From positions 1-43,932 of the forward strand of contig JAGBVR010000012.1 in assembly GCA_017630215.1 (NCBI GenBank): a stretch of DNA of 43,932 nt, given 5' to 3'. Shown one piece after another: positions 17,719-26,023 of this stretch. Every line of letters starts with the position of its first letter. The first letter of the stretch is position 1. The stretch is from Bacteroidales bacterium. GTDB lineage: Bacteria; Bacteroidota; Bacteroidia; Bacteroidales; UBA932. Both the position numbers and the translations under genes were made by a program. The notes under the pieces are model-generated. The model saw only the letters and a list, made by a program, of their open reading frames with translations. It was not told the DNA's origin and made no database searches.

Positions 17719-18412
17719 ATCTCACCACCTCTTCGAACAATCCAACTACTCCCGGATTCTCACGCATAATCTTCTTCATCGGAAAACACAATGACGAACG
17801 CACGAATCCATTATCCTTCATATCCTTTGTCAGTACAGCAGCACCTTTCACTCTGTTCCGCGAAAAGGTCACTCCTTCTGAATCAAACCATTCGCCGACA
17901 TTGGCATATCGACTTTCATTCTGTCTATAATCCACACGGTTCAGGAAGACCATACACTTCACTCCAGTCTCCTTGAAAACCTTTGCCATAGACCTTGCAG
18001 AACTCATAACCATACCGTCCACTTCCACCGGCATCACAACCAGATCCAAGGCCTCTTCCTCTATAAACCTGCAAATGGCATCACTGCTGGTAAAAGAACC
18101 AGGAAAGTCCACAATCACATAATCTACGGCTCCATCAAGCCGTTTAAGATTGCTCACTACATTCCTTATATGATTCTCTGATACATTCTGCACCTGCTCT
18201 ATCGGATAGATGTTTTCCGGAAGTTCCTTATCCTTCGACAGATAATCATCTTTCTCCCTCTCACGATAGAAATACAGATTATACTCTGGAAAATCCACAT
18301 CAAGTACAAGCACCCTCCGGCCAAGTATGTATGTCAGATACGAAGCAAACATAATATTGAACGAAGTCTTGCCCGTACCTCCTTTCGACATAAAAAACGT
18401 CACCACCTTCAT
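17675..18412 (-). CDS. traA: TraA, ParA/MinD-type ATPase
   Basis: The 245-residue protein has the deviant Walker A KGGTGKTS near the N terminus (residues about 10-17), a Walker A' type LVLDVDFPEYN near residue 35-46 and YVIVDFPGSF near residue 98-107, the three signatures of the ParA superfamily. In Bacteroidetes conjugative elements this gene opens the tra string and is called TraA. It likely acts in the cytoplasm, positioning the element or transfer machinery. It lies 26 nt after a FimB/Mfa2-like gene, which places the fimbrial genes upstream in the same transcript. Confidence 0.87.
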   Translation of the reverse strand: MKVVTFFMSKGGTGKTSFNIMFASYLTYILGRRVLVLDVDFPEYNLYFYREREKDDYLSKDKELPENIYPIEQVQNVSENHIRNVVSNLKRLDGAVDYVIVDFPGSFTSSDAICRFIEEEALDLVVMPVEVDGMVMSSARSMAKVFKETGVKCMVFLNRVDYRQNESRYANVGEWFDSEGVTFSRNRVKGAAVLTKDMKDNGFVRSSLCFPMKKIMRENPGVVGLFEEVVRYVEMDEQDLFEPDR

Positions 18413-18438
18413 AGTCGTATGATTTATGATAACTTACC

Positions 18439-19350
18439 CTAAATCACAATATCCATCACCACAACACCATCCCAACCGCTCACGGTAATCATCACCTGCT
18501 GCATCTCCAAGTCAAGAACGACATTGACATCCGCAAGATCTTCTGCACTCCAGTCATATCCACTCCGGGCAATATACTCTCCAAGTGGCAGCCTATCTAC
18601 GATATCATCGTCATCCAGCATAACCATCTCCAACGAGTTATCCTCCTGTCTCGGCACTCTTACCTGATACACACCGTTCTTCTGCACAGGCGCATATCTG
18701 AAGTCTCCCTGAACCGGCATCAAATCCCAGGCTGTCACACCAGCGACATTGCCCCAGACCTCAATATCGTATGGAGAAGTGTAACCATCCTTACCCAGAG
18801 TAAACGACACAGTACAGAACTCCTTATGAAGATCCACGTCACACAAGACACTCTCGCACCTTGTATGATACATCTTGAAGAACCCATAAAGACTATCCAT
18901 CTGCTCACCAACAGGAATCCTTATCTCATCCCCGTAATTACCAGATTGTAATCTGTCATTTCGAGCGGAGCGTAGCGGAGTCGAGAAATCTTTGCCCAAA
19001 GCCACCGCCGACACCCCGACCGAACCTCTGGGAACCTCATACTCCAAAGTCCCGGCATCAGCACTTACAGCCTCCGTCATCTGATATTCATACTCTACCG
19101 CATCCTCATCAGAATTACCACGCAACCGCAAAAGAACATTTTCAGCGACATTTGAGCGACTTTCTGGCGACTTTGTAACGTCTTGATGTTCAATGTTACT
19201 TTGCATCTCTGGCGACTTCCAGCGACTTTCAGCGACATCTGACAAATCCACCGTCATCCAGCAAGGACACCCGCTCCTGTCCTCCTTCACCGAACAAGAA
19301 GACAAGAGCAGCATCCCAGCCATCCACATAACAAACAAAATCCTATTCAT
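18439..19350 (-). CDS. FimB/Mfa2-like fimbrial lipoprotein
   Basis: The product starts MNRILFVMWMAGMLLLSSC with a lipobox and then SVKEDRSGCPCWMTVDLSDV, the hallmark beginning of FimB/Mfa2 proteins, which anchor and limit Bacteroidales fimbriae. I chose ATG 19350 over 19371 because it gives a normal lipoprotein signal. Two inserted stretches stand out: residues about 120-132 of this form (DFSTPLRSARNDR) are encoded by a palindromic repeat (18954-18991), and residues near 40-70 come from a repeat with several GTCGC units. It overlaps the upstream fimbrial gene by a few bases and precedes traA by 26 nt. Confidence 0.78.
   Translation of the reverse strand: MNRILFVMWMAGMLLLSSCSVKEDRSGCPCWMTVDLSDVAESRWKSPEMQSNIEHQDVTKSPESRSNVAENVLLRLRGNSDEDAVEYEYQMTEAVSADAGTLEYEVPRGSVGVSAVALGKDFSTPLRSARNDRLQSGNYGDEIRIPVGEQMDSLYGFFKMYHTRCESVLCDVDLHKEFCTVSFTLGKDGYTSPYDIEVWGNVAGVTAWDLMPVQGDFRYAPVQKNGVYQVRVPRQEDNSLEMVMLDDDDIVDRLPLGEYIARSGYDWSAEDLADVNVVLDLEMQQVMITVSGWDGVVVMDIVI
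18954..18991 (-). repeat. Intergenic-type palindromic repeat translated inside the fimB-like gene
   Basis: The plus strand reads TGTCATTTCGAGCGGAGCG then TAGCGGAGTCGAGAAATCT. The ends AGATTTCTCGA and TCGAGAAATCT-type arms form an imperfect palindrome (ATTTCGA pairing with TCGAGAAAT, and CGGAGCG with internal copies). This repeat type is common between genes in Bacteroidota genomes. Here it is in frame and encodes DFSTPLRSARNDR. A smaller inverted repeat CAGATT-GT-AATCTG lies just beside it (18942-18955). Confidence 0.75.
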
Positions 19351-20698
19351 AACCGTATATATCATATCCATCCACTGTATATCCTACATTCATTTTCGCA
19401 AGTTCAGTCTCAGACCAATCCGCAATCTCAGTGACAGCGCCTTTCACTTCGTATTTCTGTTCGTATTTATTCGAATACTCTGACCCGATACTCTTCAGAT
19501 TGATGTTACCGACTTTATAAATCATTCCGGCATTAAGTTCATAAAGTGAAATGATATAGAAGTACGGAATGCCATCAATATCCACCTCGATGACCAGTTT
19601 CTGGGTATCATCCTGATTCTTAATATCCCCATATAAATATGAACGGATAAATCGTGATACTGGTACTGTATAAAACACTTTATTGACATTTAAACTATGG
19701 GGCAAATTAGCATTTGACGATGAACACAATATGCCTTCATTCTCATCGAACTCGTGTACGGAAGCTGTCAGCTGATCTCCCGTAGCATCAATTATCAATT
19801 CGCCCTTTGGAGCGAGTCTGTTATTGTTGATTATATAGTCATACTTATAGGATAATTTACCTTTGCCCCCGAATTCTGTCAGATCAAGTATTCCTTCGTC
19901 ATCATCAAAGTAAGAACTGGTCATCTCCCAATTATTACAATCATTATTCATTTTAAGGAGATTTCCAAAAGCAGGGTCGCTAAACTTTGTGCTTCCGCTT
20001 CCCAGAACATCCTGATAATTACCATTAACTGTCGTTGCTGACTCATCCAACAGTCTCAATGCATTAGGGTAATTGATGATTGCAATCCTCTTCAGCTTTA
20101 CATCCTTGTCAAACAATGACTCATCGTCAAAATCTGCCGTTATGCTTGAAATCTCGATTCTCGTCAAATACCTGTAAAGGGTCACAGTTTTTGTTTCATT
20201 TTTCGTAAAGTTGGCATAATTACACCCACACATAAGAGGCTTATGAAGCATGAAGTTTCCTGCCTCTAATGGAATTATGCCAGTAGGCATTTCTCCTATT
20301 TCATCAGCATTAAGCCCTGCAAGATATTCAGCAGAGTCTTCGTCCAGATTTGCAACAAATACCCAAGTATGCTTCTTGTTGCTCGAATCATAACTCTTAG
20401 GATTAACTGTACTCAGATCAAGTCCGTCAGTATCTTTCCACACATCGTGTCGCAAAAGATCACCGGACTTATTATACTCGTACATATCAATCCTGTCGAT
20501 GAAATCATCTGTTTCATCTGCATTGATATTCTCTGCCTTGGTCATTGTATATGTCACAGGCTCCACACGCAGGTTGAATCCGACTTCAAATAGTTCCTCA
20601 CTATTCCCGGATGGCACATCAATATCCTTCACACAGGCACTGACAGCCAATGCAATCGCAGCGATTGTCAAAAGAAAACGATACCTTTTCATACTCAT
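19343..20698 (-). CDS. Fimbrial-type lipoprotein (Mfa/DUF4906-like), 451 aa
   Basis: The protein has a lipoprotein signal (KRYRFLLTIAAIALAVSAC, lipobox Cys near residue 22) followed by a beta-rich mature part with EVGFNLRVEPVT and, at the end, GAVTEIADWSETELAKMNVG. That ending is like the adjacent 442-residue protein (VAEWSEITIENMNVG), so the two are paralogues. They are probably minor or tip fimbrial subunits of a Mfa-type pilus, exported to the outer membrane as lipoproteins. The start overlaps the upstream stop (ATGA). The exact subunit role is inferred from context. Confidence 0.68.
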   Translation of the reverse strand: MSMKRYRFLLTIAAIALAVSACVKDIDVPSGNSEELFEVGFNLRVEPVTYTMTKAENINADETDDFIDRIDMYEYNKSGDLLRHDVWKDTDGLDLSTVNPKSYDSSNKKHTWVFVANLDEDSAEYLAGLNADEIGEMPTGIIPLEAGNFMLHKPLMCGCNYANFTKNETKTVTLYRYLTRIEISSITADFDDESLFDKDVKLKRIAIINYPNALRLLDESATTVNGNYQDVLGSGSTKFSDPAFGNLLKMNNDCNNWEMTSSYFDDDEGILDLTEFGGKGKLSYKYDYIINNNRLAPKGELIIDATGDQLTASVHEFDENEGILCSSSNANLPHSLNVNKVFYTVPVSRFIRSYLYGDIKNQDDTQKLVIEVDIDGIPYFYIISLYELNAGMIYKVGNINLKSIGSEYSNKYEQKYEVKGAVTEIADWSETELAKMNVGYTVDGYDIYGYE

Positions 20699-22023
20699 TG
20701 CTCGTCATATAGTTCCACAGGTTCACCCGTTACCGGATCTGCTCCCACATTCATATTCTCGATAGTAATTTCTGACCATTCTGCCACCTTAATCGTGTAA
20801 TCCACAACATACTTTATAGGAAAGAAATTGGAATACTCCGATCCATAATCCTTGATGGTTATGTTATCTATCTTGTAAACAGTATTAGGCTGAGGATGGA
20901 TAAGAGGTATAGGATAGAACCAACTCTTACCATCAATTGAAAGTTCTATCACAAGTTTCGGATATTCATTCTGTTTACTGAAATCTGACACGATGTCATA
21001 CTCGTTGAACACACCTCTACCCATATATCCATAAAAGGATTTTCCTACATTCATACTATGCGAGTCAGACATATCACCAGATTCCACAACTAGACCTTCT
21101 CCTAAAGAATTATCATAGCCCTGATAAGTAACATCCTTCAAGAGACCTTTAGCATCAATATTAAGAATACCGGAATCTTTCTTATAATTGGAATTAATTA
21201 AGAACTGGAATGTGTCATTCAGTTTACCCGGCCCTTCCATAACAAACGATCCATTAGGATCCCAGTTGTTTGGAGCATTTGTATAATGTTTGAATCCCCG
21301 TTCGATCCCGCCGAATGCATTTGTGAAAGCACGCTCGTTTCCAAAGAATAGATACCACGTATAGAAATGACCGATAGCATCAGAGTTCAATGGGACGAAG
21401 TAATTGCAGACATTTGTCATGGCTATATTCTTGACAAAAATCTCTTTACCGAGAAGTTCCTCGTTTTCCGGGGCAACTATGATTTTACCGATGTCAATAC
21501 GATACATCAGTCTCCTCAATTCAATTGACACATTCCCGTCTTTCGTAAATTGATAATCGTTTGCTCCTACCATCACTATCCTGTCTGTTGCAAAGTTATT
21601 AGCACTCAAAACAATCCAAGCTTCAGGATCATTGTCGTTATTTAATTGTGCAAGGGTCTTACCTTCAAGCAATTTAGCCGTGTCTTCATCCAGATTACCT
21701 ATTGCCAGCACTCCTAATCTTTCTCCCTTCTTCTCTTTGAATGAATATGTGGTTATCCCGCTCGGATCAGGTTCAAGCACGATATGCTCATCCAATAACG
21801 GCTCATCTTCGTGAAATACATACAGATCAAGCCTATGAAGTCCGTCTGTTATAGGAACATCATCTGAATCAAGTGCCTTTGTCCGGACTCCATCACTCAC
21901 AACCCTTATGGTCAAAGTGTGTTCCTCATCTGTCAGACCTCCACCCATAGGCCCGGCCTCCTTATTACACGACACCGCCAGCACTCCCGACAATGCCATG
22001 AACAATATCATCAGCCTTTTCAT
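20695..22023 (-). CDS. Fimbrial-type lipoprotein (Mfa/DUF4906-like), 442 aa
   Basis: I start the gene at ATG 22023, which has a strong AGGAGG site just upstream; the frame could be opened 18 nt earlier only at a TTG that forms part of that ribosome site. The product begins MKRLMILFMALSGVLAVSC (lipobox) and has HTLTIRVVSDGVRTKALDSD and a C-terminal KVAEWSEITIENMNVG shared with its downstream paralogue. It is likely a secreted fimbrial subunit. A perfect 9-bp hairpin lies between it and the upstream pilin-like gene. Confidence 0.7.
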   Translation of the reverse strand: MKRLMILFMALSGVLAVSCNKEAGPMGGGLTDEEHTLTIRVVSDGVRTKALDSDDVPITDGLHRLDLYVFHEDEPLLDEHIVLEPDPSGITTYSFKEKKGERLGVLAIGNLDEDTAKLLEGKTLAQLNNDNDPEAWIVLSANNFATDRIVMVGANDYQFTKDGNVSIELRRLMYRIDIGKIIVAPENEELLGKEIFVKNIAMTNVCNYFVPLNSDAIGHFYTWYLFFGNERAFTNAFGGIERGFKHYTNAPNNWDPNGSFVMEGPGKLNDTFQFLINSNYKKDSGILNIDAKGLLKDVTYQGYDNSLGEGLVVESGDMSDSHSMNVGKSFYGYMGRGVFNEYDIVSDFSKQNEYPKLVIELSIDGKSWFYPIPLIHPQPNTVYKIDNITIKDYGSEYSNFFPIKYVVDYTIKVAEWSEITIENMNVGADPVTGEPVELYDEQ

Positions 22024-22043
22024 ACTTTCCTCCTTTTTCAAAT

Positions 22044-22071
22044 GGTCTCCGCCACCCTCGTAGCGGAGACC
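22044..22071 (-). terminator. Hairpin between the pilin-like gene and downstream fimbrial genes
   Basis: GGTCTCCGC (22044-22052) pairs exactly with GCGGAGACC (22063-22071) around a 10-nt loop. On the coding (minus) strand it follows the 331-residue fimbrillin gene by about 45 nt and stands just before the AGGAGG site of the next gene. There is no clear U-run after it, so it may stabilise the pilin mRNA end or attenuate rather than fully stop transcription. Confidence 0.55.
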
Positions 22072-22117
22072 GTAACAACTAACTTTAATGAATGAAACTA
22101 AACTACACCTCGCGGCG

Positions 22118-23113
22118 TTAGATTATGATACCGTCGGTCACAGGCACAACTGTCCAAGGCTTCACGGTAATCTCGAAAGCACAATCCTCAAACGATACAG
22201 GCATATCTGCGTTGTCCGATCCCGGTCTTGTGATTGTGAGTTCAAGCTCATACGACTTGTTGTTCTCGAGTTCCGGAAGGGTCACAGGATAATAGTATGT
22301 GTCAGTTCCGAGAGTGGTCTTCAGCACAAGTCTTGTCCTGCGTGGACTCCACGAAGCCGCATCAGAATCCGCAGCCTTGTTAGGATAGCAGTAGAATGTG
22401 TGCTGAGTGCTGTATGCCTCCTCATTCACAACAGATGCAGCCGGAGCATCGTGAGTGAACATCGCCATCTCCGAACTGTAGTCCAACTTGTTATACCAGT
22501 CCACAGGATTGTCGGTCAGGCCATAGTTAACATCACCTGCCACATTGGTAATGAAGATCTCATCGATACTGAAATCCAGTGCTGCAAGAGCCGCAGAAGT
22601 GAACGCTCTGTTCACTGTCTTGAGCACCACCTTCGACACCATACGGTCCACCTCTACATTAACTGGGAGCTCCGACGGAAGAGTAGCATCAGTCTTGCCG
22701 AACATCACGAAGTTGCTCTCATCGTTGTCTGTAAGAGCCGACTTCGCAGCAAGCAGGTCGGTCTTTGTCGCAATGTCCTTCAGATCCGGAGCATTTACAA
22801 CAGCATACACCTCTCGATCACCCTTCGTACAGCTTACAGTCACGCTTGAAGCATTGTCAGCCACACCGTAAGCATCAAGCGCGTCACCTCGGAACACGAA
22901 CACCTGAAGGTTGTTCACCTTCACCTCATCCTCGGCAGTGATCGTAGTCGATCTGGTCATACCTGTGGCAATCCCCACAGTAAGTTCTGTCCTCTCACCA
23001 TCCACAGGTACATTGGCATTACCCTGATTCATCGATGGAACATTGTCCTTCTTGCACGACATTGTGCCGAACACAGCTGCCACAGCAGCCATCATAAGAA
23101 ATCCTTTTCTCAT
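22118..23113 (-). CDS. Major fimbrillin-like lipoprotein (Mfa1/FimA type)
   Basis: The 331-residue protein has a lipoprotein signal (MMAAVAAVFGTMSC, lipobox Cys 20), then ERTELTVGIATGMTRSTTIT, a plausible arginine cleavage site after which donor-strand assembly could act, VNNLQVFVFRGDALDAYG, and the C-terminal ITVKPWTVVPVTDG typical of fimbrillins. It is probably the stalk subunit of a type V-like fimbria, exported as a lipoprotein. It is the first and likely most abundant of four fimbrial genes in a row. The nearby + strand frame at 22088-22849 is a shadow. Confidence 0.75.
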   Translation of the reverse strand: MRKGFLMMAAVAAVFGTMSCKKDNVPSMNQGNANVPVDGERTELTVGIATGMTRSTTITAEDEVKVNNLQVFVFRGDALDAYGVADNASSVTVSCTKGDREVYAVVNAPDLKDIATKTDLLAAKSALTDNDESNFVMFGKTDATLPSELPVNVEVDRMVSKVVLKTVNRAFTSAALAALDFSIDEIFITNVAGDVNYGLTDNPVDWYNKLDYSSEMAMFTHDAPAASVVNEEAYSTQHTFYCYPNKAADSDAASWSPRRTRLVLKTTLGTDTYYYPVTLPELENNKSYELELTITRPGSDNADMPVSFEDCAFEITVKPWTVVPVTDGIII

Positions 23114-23171
23114 AATTGAAATTGATTAAATGTTAGTAAAAAGTTTATGTTTTAGCGAAATACGCTCTTTC

Positions 23172-23291
23172 TTACAGCAATAGACAGACAAGGATAACTA
23201 GAACGATGTCAGCTATAATCAGTAATGAAATACCGCCACCGAACAGAACTGCCAATGCCTCGCTCTCCTTATTTGTGTCTTTGTTGATCAT
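23172..23291 (-). CDS. 39-aa single-span membrane peptide
   Basis: ATG at 23289-23291 overlaps the stop of the upstream gene as ATGA, and the frame closes at TAA 23172-23174. The product has a charged start (MINKDTNKESEA) and a hydrophobic helix (ISLLIIADIVLVILVCLLL) running to the end. The four-base overlap strongly suggests translational coupling. It is too short for most gene callers. Function unknown; it might sit with the fimbrial or transfer apparatus in the inner membrane. Confidence 0.6.
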   Translation of the reverse strand: MINKDTNKESEALAVLFGGGISLLIIADIVLVILVCLLL

Positions 23292-24127
23292 AATCTCAAA
23301 CCTCTTCTTTCACCCAAATCCTTTTCTGCCTTTGCCTCATTCGCCCGACCTATTTCTCTTTCACCAGATCTTCCAGGCGCTCTTTCCAAACCGTTACCCT
23401 CTGCCATCTCACGCTCCTTCACCATCTCCTGAAAAGCCTTACAGACAGCTGGTACCAGCCTGTCACGGTTATCATATTCATTGATGTGAGGGAAAGACGA
23501 CTCCCGGCCATTGACATCGAACAGTCCGTAAATGGTCTGTCCTCCATAGTCAGGTACAGCCTCATAAGCGAAATGCTCTTTGCCGTCAAGACTACCGGCA
23601 TACCTGAAATCCGTAATGAACTCATTGTGCATAATCGGGCAGTCAATCCTCTGATTGCTGGAGTTCTTCAAGCAGGCCGAGAAGTCATCGTGATGCACGA
23701 AGAAGAATCCGGGACAAACCTCAGTTACAGTACTCCTGCTGGCTGGATTGGTATTATGATGATTCAGCCTTCTTTCCTCTCGTGCCGCAGTCTCGGAATC
23801 ATACCATCCGCATATACGGGTAGGATTGAGTTTCGCCTGCTCCAGTTCCGACATCATTTTGTTCACAAACTTCTCATCAGGTTTGTCACATAACAGTTCA
23901 AAGTTCCCGTCGTGCCTTATCACGAACATCCTGGTCTTATCCCCGTCATTCATAAAGCGGAATCCCTTGATGCTTCCGTAGCCCTCCACCGGCTTTTGAA
24001 AATCAAAACTCCGGGTCCACTCGGCATACTTTCCGAATACCTCCGCAGCCTGACCTCTGACCCTCTCCCTGGCATCCACCGACACCCTCCAGGCAGCATC
24101 ATACAACTCTCGATAGCCATTTTTCAT
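23288..24127 (-). CDS. Unknown soluble protein, 279 aa
   Basis: The product has no signal peptide or membrane helix. It opens with a helix (ELYDAAWRVSVDARERVRGQ), continues with GYGSIKGFRFMNDGDKTRMF, a histidine- and aspartate-containing middle (FFFVHHDDFSACLKNS, YAGSLDGKEHFAYEAVPDYG), and ends in a charged, low-complexity tail (about 240-279). I recognise no family. It lies three bases after an Ig-like lipoprotein gene and is coupled to a 39-aa membrane peptide. Context says a conjugation- or fimbria-linked accessory protein. Confidence 0.6.
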   Translation of the reverse strand: MKNGYRELYDAAWRVSVDARERVRGQAAEVFGKYAEWTRSFDFQKPVEGYGSIKGFRFMNDGDKTRMFVIRHDGNFELLCDKPDEKFVNKMMSELEQAKLNPTRICGWYDSETAAREERRLNHHNTNPASRSTVTEVCPGFFFVHHDDFSACLKNSSNQRIDCPIMHNEFITDFRYAGSLDGKEHFAYEAVPDYGGQTIYGLFDVNGRESSFPHINEYDNRDRLVPAVCKAFQEMVKEREMAEGNGLERAPGRSGEREIGRANEAKAEKDLGERRGLRL

Positions 24128-24130
24128 AAC

Positions 24131-25039
24131 CTATCCGAGATTAATGAAGATGTCATTTTCGATCCAGCCACTGCCAGCAGAATTCCCCTCCTTTTCTGGC
24201 AACTGATACACACCCTCCTGAACAAAGTCTGCTTCAATCTTGAAGTTTATATAATCAGGCTCACCCCAATCAGCATCGTCAAGAATTCCGTCAATGATGA
24301 TATATGGACTGCTAAGTTTGCACACAAATTCCATAGTCACTCCGTGGGGGCCATACCACAGTTTATCACCATTCTTATCGGTAATCGGAGCCATAGAATA
24401 CAACTGATTCAACGCCGGTTCCACATCAACAAGCCCCGACCAGTCGGCATCCTCACATAACTCCACCTCATCACTCCATACAACATGATCTGCATACACA
24501 ATCTTACCTCTGTCATTACCAGGCCAGCCATAGAACTGCATATCTACAGTCACTTCTGCCGTCACCGGTTCAAATCCATAATCAATCACTCTGAACCCTG
24601 CTGTGCCATACGAATGATCAAACTCAGCATCCAGCATAATATGCCCGAACACTACAAACTCATACTCGTAGCGATATACTTCAGTATCGTTCTCAACAAC
24701 AAGTGTAAGCAAGGCTTTTCCCGGTGAATCTGCACAAAGATTCCAAGTGCCATTCTCCACAGATTCCACATAAACTACAGACTCATCAGATGACTCTATC
24801 CTGCTGATGAACCCATCCCTGCTGCACTCAAGAGACAATATGTACACATCATTAACATCTGCTGCATAAATGTCAGAATACACCTCTATCACATTCATAT
24901 TTTCAGCATCGGTAATCTCCAGCATAACCTCAGGAGCAACAACCTCAGGAACCATCACATCAACTACTTTTTCAAAGCAGGAAACCATTGCAACTATCGA
25001 TGCGACAGCTGCAAGAAATCTAAATCCAATCTTCCTCAT
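24131..25039 (-). CDS. Ig-like lipoprotein in the transfer region, TraQ-position
   Basis: The 302-residue protein has a lipoprotein signal (FRFLAAVASIVAMVSC, lipobox Cys near residue 21), a repeated-strand N-terminal domain with YILSLECSRDGFISRIESSD and GKALLTLVVENDTEVYRYEY, and a second acidic domain ending in NDIFINLG. It resembles Ig-like bacterial surface domains. TraQ of Bacteroides elements is also a lipoprotein of this general kind, but the length is greater and I do not claim homology. It lies 12 nt after a DUF3575-like gene in the same direction. Confidence 0.55.
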   Translation of the reverse strand: MRKIGFRFLAAVASIVAMVSCFEKVVDVMVPEVVAPEVMLEITDAENMNVIEVYSDIYAADVNDVYILSLECSRDGFISRIESSDESVVYVESVENGTWNLCADSPGKALLTLVVENDTEVYRYEYEFVVFGHIMLDAEFDHSYGTAGFRVIDYGFEPVTAEVTVDMQFYGWPGNDRGKIVYADHVVWSDEVELCEDADWSGLVDVEPALNQLYSMAPITDKNGDKLWYGPHGVTMEFVCKLSSPYIIIDGILDDADWGEPDYINFKIEADFVQEGVYQLPEKEGNSAGSGWIENDIFINLG

Positions 25040-25051
25040 ATCTTCAACAGT

Positions 25052-25615
25052 TTAGAATATCCACACAAGAGAAACGAGCAGTTCATTCGAAGCCATAAAC
25101 CACTCCTGTCCCGAATCTGTCACCTTTCCACACGAAGGGCAGGCATAAGTGGTATATGTCCTGTAACCGCCCCATAGTCCAAGACCGAACTCCATATTGA
25201 AATGCTTGGTGAGCATTAAAGAATATCCGGCATTCACGCCAAGTCCGTATGAGTCACCTTCCTCGGCTTCATCATTGATGATACCGCCTCTGTTGTATTC
25301 ACGATACTGCAATTTGCCTCCGGTCCACCATCCGGAATATGTGTTCCACCACCAGTAACGCACTCCGGCGTGATAAGCCTGCTTGCGGTTCTGCAACTGA
25401 TCTGCATTTCCCTTATTGAACGTCCAGGGATTCAATTCCGCACCGACATTAACAGTCATATGCTGACTCACTGCATACGACGCTTCCACATCCATTGTAC
25501 CAAAATCCAATGCGTCCGCTGCATTGACGGCAACGGCCCATCGCTGAGCCGAAGCCGTACCGCAGCACAAAATGCCACACAAAAGCATTAAGAATGAAAG
25601 TCTTTGAAGTCTCAT
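25052..25615 (-). CDS. DUF3575-like outer-membrane beta-barrel protein
   Basis: The 187-residue protein has a signal peptide (LSFLMLLCGILCCGTASAQ), then WAVAVNAADALDFGTMDVEA and a series of amphipathic strands (HMTVNVGAELNPWTF, YGLGVNAGYSLMLTKHFNME, FGLGLWGGYRTYTTY), with a CPSCG loop. This matches DUF3575 proteins, which commonly accompany Bacteroidales fimbrial gene clusters, so it supports reading this region as a fimbrial operon. It ends in an aromatic residue (VSLVWIF), as beta-barrels do. Confidence 0.75.
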   Translation of the reverse strand: MRLQRLSFLMLLCGILCCGTASAQRWAVAVNAADALDFGTMDVEASYAVSQHMTVNVGAELNPWTFNKGNADQLQNRKQAYHAGVRYWWWNTYSGWWTGGKLQYREYNRGGIINDEAEEGDSYGLGVNAGYSLMLTKHFNMEFGLGLWGGYRTYTTYACPSCGKVTDSGQEWFMASNELLVSLVWIF

Positions 25616-25618
25616 ATA

Positions 25619-25780
25619 TCAATAGTTTAAGTAGTTCTCTTTCAAAAGGAAGAGCATCTCACGACGGTCTTCCTTCACAAGGGGTAATACCATAATAGCC
25701 AGATAAAGATGATTTACGGAAAAGCCATCTATAGTAAGGCTCCGATAGTGTGTGTAGCTTCTACCTGAAAGAATTACCAT
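25619..25780 (-). CDS. 53-aa possible small protein
   Basis: The frame runs from ATG 25780 to TGA 25619-25621, closing 3 nt before the DUF3575-like start, and encodes MVILSGRSYTHYRSLTIDGF and later VKEDRREMLFLLKENYLNY. The tight fit to the next gene is the main support. There is no recognisable domain. A real short gene in the operon or a chance frame in a 408-nt gap are both possible. Confidence 0.35.
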   Translation of the reverse strand: MVILSGRSYTHYRSLTIDGFSVNHLYLAIMVLPLVKEDRREMLFLLKENYLNY

Positions 25781-25823
25781 GATTACGGGAAAAGAAGAAT
25801 CTGACCACTACAGTAAACACCCT

Positions 25824-25964
25824 TCAGATTACGATAAATGGAGCGGCTCTCTTCGAACTGCATTTCTCTCTCACCATAACCAACCCCACTACAGCCTGAG
25901 CCGCACGGCCCTCGAAGAGAGCATCTCCACATACAAGTTTTTCTAGTTCAAGTAATCTCATCAT
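25824..25964 (-). CDS. 46-aa possible small protein
   Basis: A frame from ATG 25964 to TGA 25824-25826 encodes MMRLLELEKLVCGDALFEGR and ends in APFIVI. It overlaps an 11-bp inverted repeat (25846-25856 with 25912-25922), which could mean that the region is a structured RNA rather than a gene. Only the operon position supports it. Confidence 0.25.
   Translation of the reverse strand: MMRLLELEKLVCGDALFEGRAAQAVVGLVMVREKCSSKRAAPFIVI
25846..25922 (-). repeat. 11-bp inverted repeat in the 408-nt gap before traO
   Basis: GCTCTCTTCGA (25846-25856) pairs exactly with TCGAAGAGAGC (25912-25922), with a 55-nt loop containing smaller pairings. It lies in the gap 25616-26023, which otherwise holds only the two doubtful small frames. 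It may shape the mRNA between traO and the DUF3575-like gene. Confidence 0.5.
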
Positions 25965-26023
25965 TAACAAACCAACATTCACATTATTAACCTATTTCTT
26001 CATTTATGAAATCTGCTCCCGTA

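Noticed and set aside
22088-22849. 253-residue + strand frame
   Set aside because: It is the reverse-frame shadow of the fimbrillin gene 22118-23113, which has a signal peptide, lipobox and family C terminus.
23912-24460. 182-residue + strand frame
   Set aside because: It runs opposite to two well-placed minus-strand genes and has an unnatural composition.
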